The position numbers and the translations under genes were made by a program. A stretch of DNA of 16,428 nt from Alphaproteobacteria bacterium (GTDB taxonomy: Bacteria > Pseudomonadota > Alphaproteobacteria > RF32 > UBA3637). Under the pieces are notes generated by a model. It was given only the letters and a program-made list of their open reading frames with translations, ran no database searches and was not told the DNA's origin. This document shows, one piece after another, positions 4,839 through 12,584 of this stretch. Each line of letters starts with the position of its first letter. Positions within the stretch are counted from its first letter, which is position 1. The stretch lies in contig JAGBRF010000038.1 of the NCBI GenBank assembly GCA_017632555.1, positions 1 through 16,428 of the forward strand. The letters are read 5' to 3'.

Positions 4839-6111
4839 TCTTAAAAGCCTCCGGTATCAAGTCTGATTTTCCCTTTGCCCATACTGTTTTTTCCAAAGAA
4901 TCTTTCGAAAAATCCTTTAACAAAGGCACTATTTTTTGAATTAAGCAATCTTTCTGCCATTCCGGCCTTTCCGCCAACATCAAAAACGCCAAACGACATT
5001 CGTCATAGGTCCCGACACATTCAAAGGGCTTGTTTTGCCCTATTCCCAGCAACGCCAAATACCCTGTTTCCTGAGTGGCATCATCTAACGGATTAGTACC
5101 GATAATTTTAATCAACCTTTCTTTATCCATAAAAGGCGCCAATATCAAGAAAACAAAGCGACATTTATCACAAACACCGCACCAACGATCTAAACGCCGT
5201 TTTTCATCAATGTGAAAAGCATGGTTGCAACTGGTAAAAACATCAAAGTATTCCGCACAATTTTGTGCAAACTCACGGGCTATTTGCATTTCCGTCATTG
5301 GCCGCAACAAAGAAAAATAATGTATTTCGGGAACAACGGTTCGAATTAAATCATTATAAGACACCTCAAAAGCGGAAGATTTACTCCACTGATGGTTGAC
5401 AGTTCCAAAATTTGCTTCATCGGCCGAACCTTCACAGCTCATAACCACATATCGTTTATCATACAAAATACAAGCCGCCGCCGAAATAAAAGCAATTATA
5501 CCGGAAATGGGCACGTGTCCGTTCAAAAAATGATTGTTATTTTCCAATAAAACGGAGCTGATTTTCCTTTTTATCGTGATTTCCGGCAAGTTGGCGATTC
5601 GTTTACAATCATCTATCGGACGCGCCGTATTCACGGAAAAAAGCGTTGGTTTCATGCCGGCTTTTTTCAAACGGTTGATTGTAACGCAACTGTCCTTTCC
5701 GCCACCGACCGGAACAAAAGCTTCGTTTTTCAAGTTCAATGCAAACGCTTTTTCCTTTATTTCGCCATAAGGAAAATCAAAAGACAACGTCAAGTTATTT
5801 TGGGCGGCAAATTGCCCCAACCCGAAACGATAAAAATCATTAAAAAAATCGGCCTGATGTTTGGATAATTCGCCACTTTCAATCTTTATTTCGGGATTAC
5901 CGAAAGCCTTATAATAGCTGACCCCGGCGGCGATATGCAATAAAAAGAAAATTTGATTCAAAGCATCTTTTTTTTCAGCCGTCAGTAAAAAAGGAGCATT
6001 GGGGAAAGAAATCTTTTCCTCAAACAAATAATTTTCGCATTCATATTTCAAAGATAACTGCCCGTTTTCTGCGTTCCAGGACCAGTTTTTGAAATAAAAA
6101 GGCTTATTCAT
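4831..6111 (-). CDS. murL: UDP-MurNAc-L-alanyl-L-glutamate epimerase (MurL)
   Basis: I recognise this 426-residue protein as MurL, which epimerises the terminal L-Glu of UDP-MurNAc-L-Ala-L-Glu to D-Glu in an ATP-consuming reaction that releases AMP and pyrophosphate, known from Xanthomonas. It carries the pyrophosphatase-type nucleotide loop PVGGGKDSC (134-142), GHVPISG (199-205 region), NFGTVNHQWSKS (234-245) and a Cys cluster WCGVCDKCRFVF (310-321). No signal peptide or membrane segment is present, as expected for a cytoplasmic enzyme. AAGGAG (plus-strand CTCCTT 6119-6124) sits 7 nt before the ATG. It overlaps murD2 by 8 nt, so the two steps are translationally coupled. The pair would replace glutamate racemase plus conventional MurD. 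Transcription likely starts from the minus-strand promoter at 6146-6175. Confidence 0.88.
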   Translation of the reverse strand: MNKPFYFKNWSWNAENGQLSLKYECENYLFEEKISFPNAPFLLTAEKKDALNQIFFLLHIAAGVSYYKAFGNPEIKIESGELSKHQADFFNDFYRFGLGQFAAQNNLTLSFDFPYGEIKEKAFALNLKNEAFVPVGGGKDSCVTINRLKKAGMKPTLFSVNTARPIDDCKRIANLPEITIKRKISSVLLENNNHFLNGHVPISGIIAFISAAACILYDKRYVVMSCEGSADEANFGTVNHQWSKSSAFEVSYNDLIRTVVPEIHYFSLLRPMTEMQIAREFAQNCAEYFDVFTSCNHAFHIDEKRRLDRWCGVCDKCRFVFLILAPFMDKERLIKIIGTNPLDDATQETGYLALLGIGQNKPFECVGTYDECRLAFLMLAERPEWQKDCLIQKIVPLLKDFSKDSLEKTVWAKGKSDLIPEAFKNV

Positions 6112-6131
6112 AAAAAAACTCCTTTTTTTTG

Positions 6132-6160
6132 TTGATGTTTCAAATAATATATCTTATATT
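6132..6160 (+). promoter_or_regulatory. Promoter of the Sel1 protein-pepN unit
   Basis: TTGATG (6132-6137) and TATATT (6155-6160) are separated by exactly 17 nt. The -10 lies in the right arm of a perfect inverted repeat, ATAATATA (6144-6151) and TATATTAT (6155-6162). Transcription would begin near 6167, which excludes the upstream ATG at 6161 as the start. Confidence 0.65.
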
Positions 6161-6175
6161 ATGTTTGTATTTCAA
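6146..6175 (-). promoter_or_regulatory. Divergent promoter of murL-murD2
   Basis: On the minus strand TTGAAA (plus 6170-6175) and TATATT (plus 6146-6151) are 18 nt apart. The -10 is the mirror image of the plus-strand -10 within the same palindrome, so the two promoters overlap and polymerases would compete. Confidence 0.55.
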
Positions 6176-6199
6176 GTTTTTTTTAAAGGGAGCCGCAAA

Positions 6200-6895
6200 A
6201 TGTTTTCATTATTCTTTCAAAAATCAGACAAAAAAAGAAAATCAAATCCGAAACCCATTCGTTCTTTGTTCTGGGTTGGTGCTTTTTTAATCTTATTGTC
6301 TTTCATAATTATATTACCGATTTATAAAAATGCCAAAATGACACCGGAAGAACATTGGCAGGAAGGTTTAATTGCCTTGCAAAACCAAAAATACGGAAAG
6401 GCAAAAACTCACTTATTAAAAGCGGCTCAATCCAAAAATGCATTGGCTTTCTACACACTGGGAATGATGGAAATAGAAGGCAAAAACAGTGACAGCAAAG
6501 CAAATCCGACCGATGCTGCTGTTTATTTCGAAAGTGCGGCCAACTTGGGTTTAAAAGAAGCTCAATACAGATTGGCTTTGCTTTATGATTTGGGCGAAGG
6601 CGTTCCGCAAGATAAAAGAACGGCGTTGAATTGGATGTTGCTTGCAGCTGCGCAAGGCGATATTGACGCTATCTTTGCGGCTGCCGTATGGTTAGAACGC
6701 GGATATTCGGGCAGACCGGAACTTTACATGGCGTTGAATTTGTATGAAGATGCCGCAAAAGCCGGACATCAAAATGCAATAACGACTTTAATTTCCCTTT
6801 ATGCCGGCGGAAGCGAAGTCCCGGCAAACTTGGATCGTTCGAATTATTGGAAAGAACAATTACAACGAATTAAAGACCGCAAAAACAAACAATAA
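6200..6895 (+). CDS. Membrane-anchored Sel1-repeat (TPR-like) protein
   Basis: The protein has 231 residues. The frame begins at 6161, but AAAGGGAG (6185-6192), 7 nt before the ATG at 6200, and the promoter position define the start. A basic N-terminal part (residues 9-21) is followed by one transmembrane helix (about 24-42), which places the remainder in the periplasm. From about 50 to 215 there are alpha-helical Sel1-like repeats with the typical pattern: AAQSKNALAFYTLG, AANLGLKEAQYRLALLYDLG, AAAQGDIDAIFAAAVWL and AAKAGHQNAITTL. Such repeats bind proteins and are common in envelope assembly and signalling. It lies 12 nt upstream of pepN and is probably co-transcribed, but no functional link is evident. 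Confidence 0.8.
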   Translation: MFSLFFQKSDKKRKSNPKPIRSLFWVGAFLILLSFIIILPIYKNAKMTPEEHWQEGLIALQNQKYGKAKTHLLKAAQSKNALAFYTLGMMEIEGKNSDSKANPTDAAVYFESAANLGLKEAQYRLALLYDLGEGVPQDKRTALNWMLLAAAQGDIDAIFAAAVWLERGYSGRPELYMALNLYEDAAKAGHQNAITTLISLYAGGSEVPANLDRSNYWKEQLQRIKDRKNKQ

Positions 6896-6907
6896 CAGGA
6901 CAAAAAA

Positions 6908-9436
6908 ATGAAGCTGACGTATCGTAAGGACTATATTGCTCCGGCGTATAGAATATTGACAACCAATTTGGATTTCACTTTGGACGAAGAAAAAACAATT
7001 GTCAAAAACACTATGAAAATCGAAAAGATTAAAGATGCCGATTTGGTTTTGAATGGTGTTCGTATGAAGTTGTTAGATATAGCCGTAGATGGTAAAAAGC
7101 TGACTAAAAAAGAATATAAATTGACGGAAAAGTCTTTAACTTTGAAGAATTTGCCCTCTTCTTTTATTTTGGACATTCAAACGCAAATCAACCCGAAAGC
7201 AAATACTTATTTAAGCGGACTTTATATGTCCAACGGAGTTTTCACAACACAATGCGAACCGGAAGGGTTCAGAGCTATTACTTATTTCATGGATCACCCC
7301 GATGTTTTAAGCACTTACACGGTTACAATTCATGCTAACAGAAAAAAATATCCTGTCTTGCTTTCCAACGGAAATAAAATTAAAGACACCGGAAATACGG
7401 TCGTTTGGCATGATCCGTTCCCAAAACCGTCTTATTTATTCGCTTTGGTTGCCGGTGATTTGGGACATATTGAAGATTCGTTTGTGACCTGCTCCGGTAA
7501 AAAAGTGGATTTGCGTATTTATTGCGAAAAAGGAAAAGAAAGTCGCTTGTATTATGCAATGGACAGTTTGAAACGCGCAATGCGTTGGGATGAAAAAACA
7601 TTCGGGCGCGAATATGATTTGAACCTGTTTAATATCGTGGCGGTTCCTGATTTCAACGCAGGCGCTATGGAAAACAAAAGCTTGAATATCTTTAACGATT
7701 CATGCTTATTGGCCGATGAAAAAACGGCAACCGATGCGACTTATGAATTTGTTGAAGGCGTTGTCGCACACGAATACTTCCATAACTGGAGTGGTGACCG
7801 AGTAACCGCACGGGATTGGTTCAATTTGTCATTAAAAGAAGGTTTTACCGTTTATCGTGACGAAGAATTCAGTTCCGATATGCGTTCACGTGTCGTTAAA
7901 CGTATGGATGATGTTTCATATTTGAAATTAAACCAATTCCCCAGCGATGACGGGCCGTTGAAACACCCTGTTCGTCCGGATTCTTTTGCAACAATCGAAA
8001 ACTTTTACACAACGACAGTTTATGAAAAAGGCGCTGAATTGATTAGAATGCAGGAAAAAATAGTCGGTAAAAAGGGTTTTCGCAAAGCAACAGACCTTTA
8101 TTTTTCCCGTCATGATGGTCAGGCGGTCACAATTGACGATTTCGTTAAATGTGTGGAAGACGCCAACAAAATCAACTTGAAACCGTTTATGAATTGGTAT
8201 TCTGTTGCCGGTCGTCCGACCGTTTCGGTTGAAAAAGAATATAACAATAAAACAAAGACTTATAAAATCAAATTAAAGCAAAACATTAAAGATTCGGATG
8301 CCGTTTTTATGATACCTTTATCGATCGGGTTGATTGGAAAAGACGGCAAAGATATTGTTTCCGAAACAATCATTTTTAACAAAAAAGAACAAACGTTTAC
8401 TTTCAAAAACATCAAAGAGTGCCCTGGCATGTCAATCAACAGGAATTTCACGGCACCGATTACTTTGAATGTGACTTATACGGACGAAGAAAGCTTGTTT
8501 TTGATGAAAAACGACAATGATTTATTCAATCGTTACGAAGTCGGTCAAGAATATGCTCTGTCGGAAATTTTGAAAGAATTGAAAAACGATAATCCGAAAG
8601 TATCTTCAACGTTGATTGACGCTTATTCATCTTATTTGGATACAGCAAGCAAAGATCCGGCCTTCACGGCACGTGCCATAATATTCCCGGCAGCATCTTA
8701 TATCGGGGACAAAATGGAAACGTTTGAAGTTGACAAAGTATTGGATTTTCGCAAACAATTGCGCATTGCTTTTGCAAAACAAAACGCCACCAAATTAAAG
8801 AAAATATATGACAAGTTCAACACAAACGAAGCGTTTAACAGCGATGCAAAACAAGCCGGTAAAAGGGCTTTGAAAAACGCCGCATTGGGTTATCTTTCAT
8901 TATTGCCGGAATATGCTGATTTGGCAAAAGTGCAATATCAAAACAGCAAAAATATGACGGACAGAAGGGCATCTTTTTCGGCTTTGGTTCATAATCGCCC
9001 GCCATTTGCAAAAAAAGCATTAGCTGATTTTTATAAAATGTTCAAAAAAGATGCTTTGGTTATCAACAGATGGTTGGCCCTGCAAGCTTCCGTGGAAGAT
9101 AAAGAAACAATCGAAAACGTTATTGCTTTGGCCAAAACAAAGGATTTTGTCATCACAAATCCAAATAAAGTTCGTTCCTTAATCGGTGTTTTTGGCCGTA
9201 ACTTAAAGGCTTTCCACACACCGGACGGAAAAGGTTATCATTTACTTGCGGATTATGTTATTCAACTGAATGCGATAAATCCGCAAATAGCCGAAGGCAT
9301 CATTCACCCCTTATGTGATTGGAAACGTTTTGATAAAAAGCGCCAAAAATTGATGAAGGCAGAATTAAACAGAATCGCCAAAATACCGAATTTATCGGTC
9401 AACTTAAACGAAACAATTACAAAAGCTTTGGCTTAA
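6908..9436 (+). CDS. pepN: Aminopeptidase N (M1 family zinc peptidase)
   Basis: This 842-residue cytoplasmic aminopeptidase is close in length to E. coli PepN (870). It removes N-terminal residues from peptides at the end of protein turnover. It has GAMEN (252-256), which recognises the substrate amino terminus, then the zinc motif HEYFH (288-292) with the third ligand Glu311 in SLKEG and the catalytic Glu289. The transition-state Tyr is Tyr372 in VYEKGAE. The surrounding segment (NWSGDRVTARDWFNLSLKEG) follows the bacterial PepN pattern closely. There is no signal peptide. AGGA (6897-6900) stands just after the preceding stop, 7 nt before the ATG. The gene ends at 9436, and its stop overlaps the stop of the convergent MBL gene, with no terminator hairpin between. 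Confidence 0.97.
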   Translation: MKLTYRKDYIAPAYRILTTNLDFTLDEEKTIVKNTMKIEKIKDADLVLNGVRMKLLDIAVDGKKLTKKEYKLTEKSLTLKNLPSSFILDIQTQINPKANTYLSGLYMSNGVFTTQCEPEGFRAITYFMDHPDVLSTYTVTIHANRKKYPVLLSNGNKIKDTGNTVVWHDPFPKPSYLFALVAGDLGHIEDSFVTCSGKKVDLRIYCEKGKESRLYYAMDSLKRAMRWDEKTFGREYDLNLFNIVAVPDFNAGAMENKSLNIFNDSCLLADEKTATDATYEFVEGVVAHEYFHNWSGDRVTARDWFNLSLKEGFTVYRDEEFSSDMRSRVVKRMDDVSYLKLNQFPSDDGPLKHPVRPDSFATIENFYTTTVYEKGAELIRMQEKIVGKKGFRKATDLYFSRHDGQAVTIDDFVKCVEDANKINLKPFMNWYSVAGRPTVSVEKEYNNKTKTYKIKLKQNIKDSDAVFMIPLSIGLIGKDGKDIVSETIIFNKKEQTFTFKNIKECPGMSINRNFTAPITLNVTYTDEESLFLMKNDNDLFNRYEVGQEYALSEILKELKNDNPKVSSTLIDAYSSYLDTASKDPAFTARAIIFPAASYIGDKMETFEVDKVLDFRKQLRIAFAKQNATKLKKIYDKFNTNEAFNSDAKQAGKRALKNAALGYLSLLPEYADLAKVQYQNSKNMTDRRASFSALVHNRPPFAKKALADFYKMFKKDALVINRWLALQASVEDKETIENVIALAKTKDFVITNPNKVRSLIGVFGRNLKAFHTPDGKGYHLLADYVIQLNAINPQIAEGIIHPLCDWKRFDKKRQKLMKAELNRIAKIPNLSVNLNETITKALA

Positions 9437-10218
9437 AAAGAAATCTTCATGCCGTCATAGGCCAGTTCCACACCTTTTGGCAGTTGTGCCATAACGGTAT
9501 CATAATCCATTCTTGCGCCCAAATGCGTTAAAACAAGGCGTTTTGGTTGGACAATTTCAAACCACTTTAATGCTTTTTCCAAATAAACGTGCTTATCATT
9601 CGGACGGGTTGAAATACAATCCAAAATCCAAAGGTCAATACCTTTTAATTCATTTATATCAAAATCGATGAAGTCCACCAAATCCGTATTGTATGCCATA
9701 TTGTTGATTTTGAAACCTAAAGTTTCGCAACTGCCGTGATTTTGCAATATCGGTAAAATGTCGAATGTACCGATTTGGAAAGGTTGTTTTTCCTTGATTA
9801 AATGAACATCAAACGGCGGTTTCTTTTGTTTCAAGTACTCAAAAGGCTTCAAATAAAAAGGAAAGCGTTGTTGAAATTCATCAAAATCTTTATCACGCAA
9901 ATAAACAGGCAACGGAAAAACTTCTTCCCAATAAGTGACTTGTGATCTGGTATAAATACGCAAATCATCAACACCCATCAAATGATCCGAGTGCATGTGC
10001 GTCCATAAAACAGCATCTACATTCTTTATATCGGCGCGATAAAGTTGTTGGCGCAATTCCGGCGGTGTATCAATCAATAAGTTTGTTTTGCCGTCTGAAA
10101 CAAAAATTGCAGGACGTGTTCGTTCGTTTTTCGGATTATTCGGATTGCACCAACCAAAGCCAAACTTTGCCGTTGGAATACCGTAACTGGGTCCGCATCC
10201 TAAAATCGTTACTTCCAT
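9433..10218 (-). CDS. MBL-fold metal-dependent hydrolase, PhnP-like
   Basis: This 261-residue metallo-beta-lactamase-fold protein has the metal motif HMHSDH (74-79), His161 in NHG, Asp179 and His232 in LTHLG, giving a two-metal site. The start MEVTILGCGPSYGIP and the segment CNPNNPKNERTRP match the PhnP/YycJ-like phosphodiesterase group, whose members cleave cyclic phosphates or phosphodiesters; the substrate here is unknown. It is cytoplasmic. AAGGAA (plus-strand TTCCTT 10226-10231) lies 7 nt before the ATG. It is the last gene of the seven-gene run, 4 nt after tatD, and this tatD-MBL pairing is common in Alphaproteobacteria. Its terminal TAA overlaps the pepN stop on the other strand. Confidence 0.85.
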   Translation of the reverse strand: MEVTILGCGPSYGIPTAKFGFGWCNPNNPKNERTRPAIFVSDGKTNLLIDTPPELRQQLYRADIKNVDAVLWTHMHSDHLMGVDDLRIYTRSQVTYWEEVFPLPVYLRDKDFDEFQQRFPFYLKPFEYLKQKKPPFDVHLIKEKQPFQIGTFDILPILQNHGSCETLGFKINNMAYNTDLVDFIDFDINELKGIDLWILDCISTRPNDKHVYLEKALKWFEIVQPKRLVLTHLGARMDYDTVMAQLPKGVELAYDGMKISF

Positions 10219-10222
10219 TTTC

Positions 10223-11005
10223 TTATTCCTTTCTCAATTTTTCACCAAACAACGTATAAAAGTTATTTTCCAAAGTTTCTGCCAAAGTATCTTCCGACAC
10301 ATCTTTTAATTCGGACAAAGCCTTGAATGTTTCGACAATATATGCCGGTTCATTGCGTTTTCCACGATAAGGAACAGGTGCCAAAAATGGTGCATCCGTT
10401 TCAACCAACAACCTGTCCAACGGAATTTTCTTTACTATTTGGCGCAAATCATCGGATTTTTTGAAAGTCACCATACCAGAAATGGACAAATAGCACCCCA
10501 AATCCAATGCTTTCTTGGCCAATTTTTCAGAAGATGAAAAACAATGCAACATCGCTTTAAACGGATGATAAAGCATTGCTTCTTTCAAGATAGCCGCCAT
10601 ATCATCGTCCGCATCACGTGTGTGAATAATCAACGGCAATCCCGTTTGACGTGCCGCTTCAATGTGTATCATCAAAGATTCTTGCTGATATTTACGGTCA
10701 ATAGTTTCGTAATGGTAATCCAAGCCGGTTTCCCCTACTCCGATAATTTTCAGATGATGCAACAAATCCAACAATTCATCTATTTTTATCATATTGTTCG
10801 GTTCAATTGAATCCGGATGAATACCAAAAGCCCCATAAACAAACGAATAACGTTCCAACAAACCGACCATTTGTGCATATTCATCTTTGTTGGTGGCCAC
10901 GTTCAAAATCATTCCAACGCCTTTTTCACGGGCATTTTGGATAACCAAATCCATGTCATCTTCATAATCACCAAAAGTTAAGTGGCAATGGCTGTCTATA
11001 ATCAT
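10223..11005 (-). CDS. tatD: TatD-family metal-dependent deoxyribonuclease
   Basis: The protein has 260 residues, the usual TatD/YcfH length. Metal ligands are visible in order: DSHCHL (His6, His8), GETGLDYHY (Glu92), IIHTRDAD (His128), LHCFS (His154) and ETDAPFLAP (Asp204). TatD enzymes are cytoplasmic TIM-barrel nucleases with 3'-5' exonuclease activity, linked to DNA repair. The start ATG overlaps the holB stop as ATGA, showing translational coupling. Within the family it is closer to the YcfH type usually found beside holB than to TatD of the tat locus; the symbol is used in the family sense. Confidence 0.92.
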   Translation of the reverse strand: MIIDSHCHLTFGDYEDDMDLVIQNAREKGVGMILNVATNKDEYAQMVGLLERYSFVYGAFGIHPDSIEPNNMIKIDELLDLLHHLKIIGVGETGLDYHYETIDRKYQQESLMIHIEAARQTGLPLIIHTRDADDDMAAILKEAMLYHPFKAMLHCFSSSEKLAKKALDLGCYLSISGMVTFKKSDDLRQIVKKIPLDRLLVETDAPFLAPVPYRGKRNEPAYIVETFKALSELKDVSEDTLAETLENNFYTLFGEKLRKE

Positions 11006-11952
11006 TTTTTCATTCCTAATCTTAAAAAAATCTGCGCAATAACGCTTTTTTTATCCAAATAAAGATTTTCCGTATCTTTTAACAACTCGTTTATTTGTGT
11101 CCATTGTTGCAAATAAAAATCCCGTTTATCCTGTGGCAAATCATCTTGTTCCACAAAAGAAAGCAACACATATAACAATAAATCCTTTACCAAATTATAC
11201 AATTCTTCGTCTTTGGAAACGGCATCAGCAAAGTCCATAATTTCACCGATAACGGACGTTGAATCTTGCATAAAAGATAATATCTTTTGATAAACTGAAA
11301 GTCCGTTATTTTCAAAAAAGTTTTTGCATTTTCCGATACTTCCATTGAAAAATTGAAGTAAATCATCAACGTTTGAAACGTCCGGATAACTTTCCATAAT
11401 AAACGATTTCATCTGGACATCCGTTAGTGGCGAAACCATAATTTGACGGCAACGGGAACGAATAGTCGGCAATAATTTCCCCATATTATGTGAAATTAAA
11501 AAGATAACAGCGTGTGCCGGTGGTTCTTCCAATAACTTTAACAAAGCATTTGCCGCATTTTCATTCATTTCATCGGCCGAATCAATAACCATAACGCGCC
11601 AATTTTCATTGGCAGAAGTCAAAGATAAAAACTGAATACCGGAACGAATATCATCGATTGTAATTTCCGCTTTTTTTGCCCTTTCTTCCCCGTTATCCAA
11701 GGCTTTACCCGCATTCAGAGTTTGGATAATATCTTTTTTTTCTTCTTCCGTGTAATCGCGTTCAATCCATTTCAAATCGGCATGAAAATCAAGCGGTTCA
11801 TCTTTTCCCGTCAACAAAAAGGAAGCAAATCGGCGCACCAATGTTGACTTACCAACGCCAAAAGGCCCTGTAATCAGCCAAGAACCGGCCAATTTTCCCG
11901 AATTTAAAATCTGCTTTAATTGTTCAAAGCTTTTATCGACAGGCGCTAACAT
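11002..11952 (-). CDS. holB: DNA polymerase III delta-prime subunit
   Basis: This 316-residue AAA+ clamp-loader subunit carries a Walker A loop GPFGVGKST (29-37), a Walker B-like region VMVIDSADEMN (120-130), NALLKLLEEPP (135-145) and the sensor/arginine-finger motif SRC (166-168). The replicative delta-prime works with DnaX and HolA to load the beta clamp. The C-terminal half is divergent, as is normal in Alphaproteobacteria. Its ATG lies inside the last codons of tmk (7-nt overlap, ATGTTAG), and its end overlaps tatD by 4 nt. The tmk-holB order is conserved in many bacteria and supports the call. Confidence 0.92.
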   Translation of the reverse strand: MLAPVDKSFEQLKQILNSGKLAGSWLITGPFGVGKSTLVRRFASFLLTGKDEPLDFHADLKWIERDYTEEEKKDIIQTLNAGKALDNGEERAKKAEITIDDIRSGIQFLSLTSANENWRVMVIDSADEMNENAANALLKLLEEPPAHAVIFLISHNMGKLLPTIRSRCRQIMVSPLTDVQMKSFIMESYPDVSNVDDLLQFFNGSIGKCKNFFENNGLSVYQKILSFMQDSTSVIGEIMDFADAVSKDEELYNLVKDLLLYVLLSFVEQDDLPQDKRDFYLQQWTQINELLKDTENLYLDKKSVIAQIFLRLGMKK

Positions 11953-12584
11953 TTCAACAATCTTTCCTCAATAGCTTTGACAATATCCTGATGCACTTTT
12001 TCCGGCTGTTGTGCGGCATTTATAACAACGCAACGGTCCGGTTCTTTTTGGGCAATATCCAAGAAAGCATTACGCAAATTATAATGGAAAGACAAATCCA
12101 TTCCTTCCATTCTGTCCTTTGCACCGCGTTCATTGACCCTTTGCAATGCAACCTTTGGATCCATATCTAAGATGATGGTCATATCCGGCTTAAAATCGCC
12201 GGCAACCAAATTATACAAGCTTTCAATATCCTTTTTGGTCAGCAACCCGTCACCGCGTCCATAACCTTGATAAGCCATAGTTGAATCGGAAAAGCGGTCT
12301 GAAATAACCCACTTCCCTTATTTAATAGCCGGCCATATTTTATCGACCAGATGACTGCGCCGTGCGGCAAAGAACAACAATGTTTCGGATATAGAATCCC
12401 ATTTTTCTTTACTGCCGGAAAGTATGATTTTACGGATTTCTTCGGCCGCTTCGGAACCACCCGGCTCACGTGTCATAACAAAATCGATACCCTTTTCTTT
12501 CAGATATTGAAGCAACATCTGGCATTGAGTTGATTTTCCGCAACCGTCCCCACCTTCCAAAGTAATAAAAAAGCTTTTATTCAT
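11946..12584 (-). pseudogene. tmk: Thymidylate kinase gene interrupted by an in-frame TAA
   Basis: Thymidylate kinase phosphorylates dTMP to dTDP and is normally essential. The first 88 codons encode the P-loop GGDGCGKST (11-19), TREPGG (38-43) and LLFFAARRSHL. Codon 89 is TAA (plus-strand TTA, 12318-12320). The frame continues without any shift into GKWVISDRFSDSTMAYQGYG, containing the catalytic DR(F) motif, and on to a normal C-terminus. With the stop read as a codon the length would be about 212 residues, typical of Tmk. The ATG at 12584 is preferred over 12596 because it aligns with the family start and overlaps dacA by 8 nt. No other damage is seen, so a single substitution, a sequence error, read-through, or a split gene restarting at 12278 (110 residues) all remain possible. 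Confidence 0.85.

Noticed and set aside
12318..12320. Reassignment of TAA as a sense codon in this organism.
   Set aside because: TAA ends many clear genes here (for example at 426, 6895, 9436 and the MBL and rlpA genes), so the stop in tmk is not a code change.
12239..12469. Overlapping minus-strand ORF of 76 codons in another frame across the tmk stop.
   Set aside because: It is a shadow frame. The tmk frame carries all family motifs on both sides of the stop, so there is no frameshift to explain.
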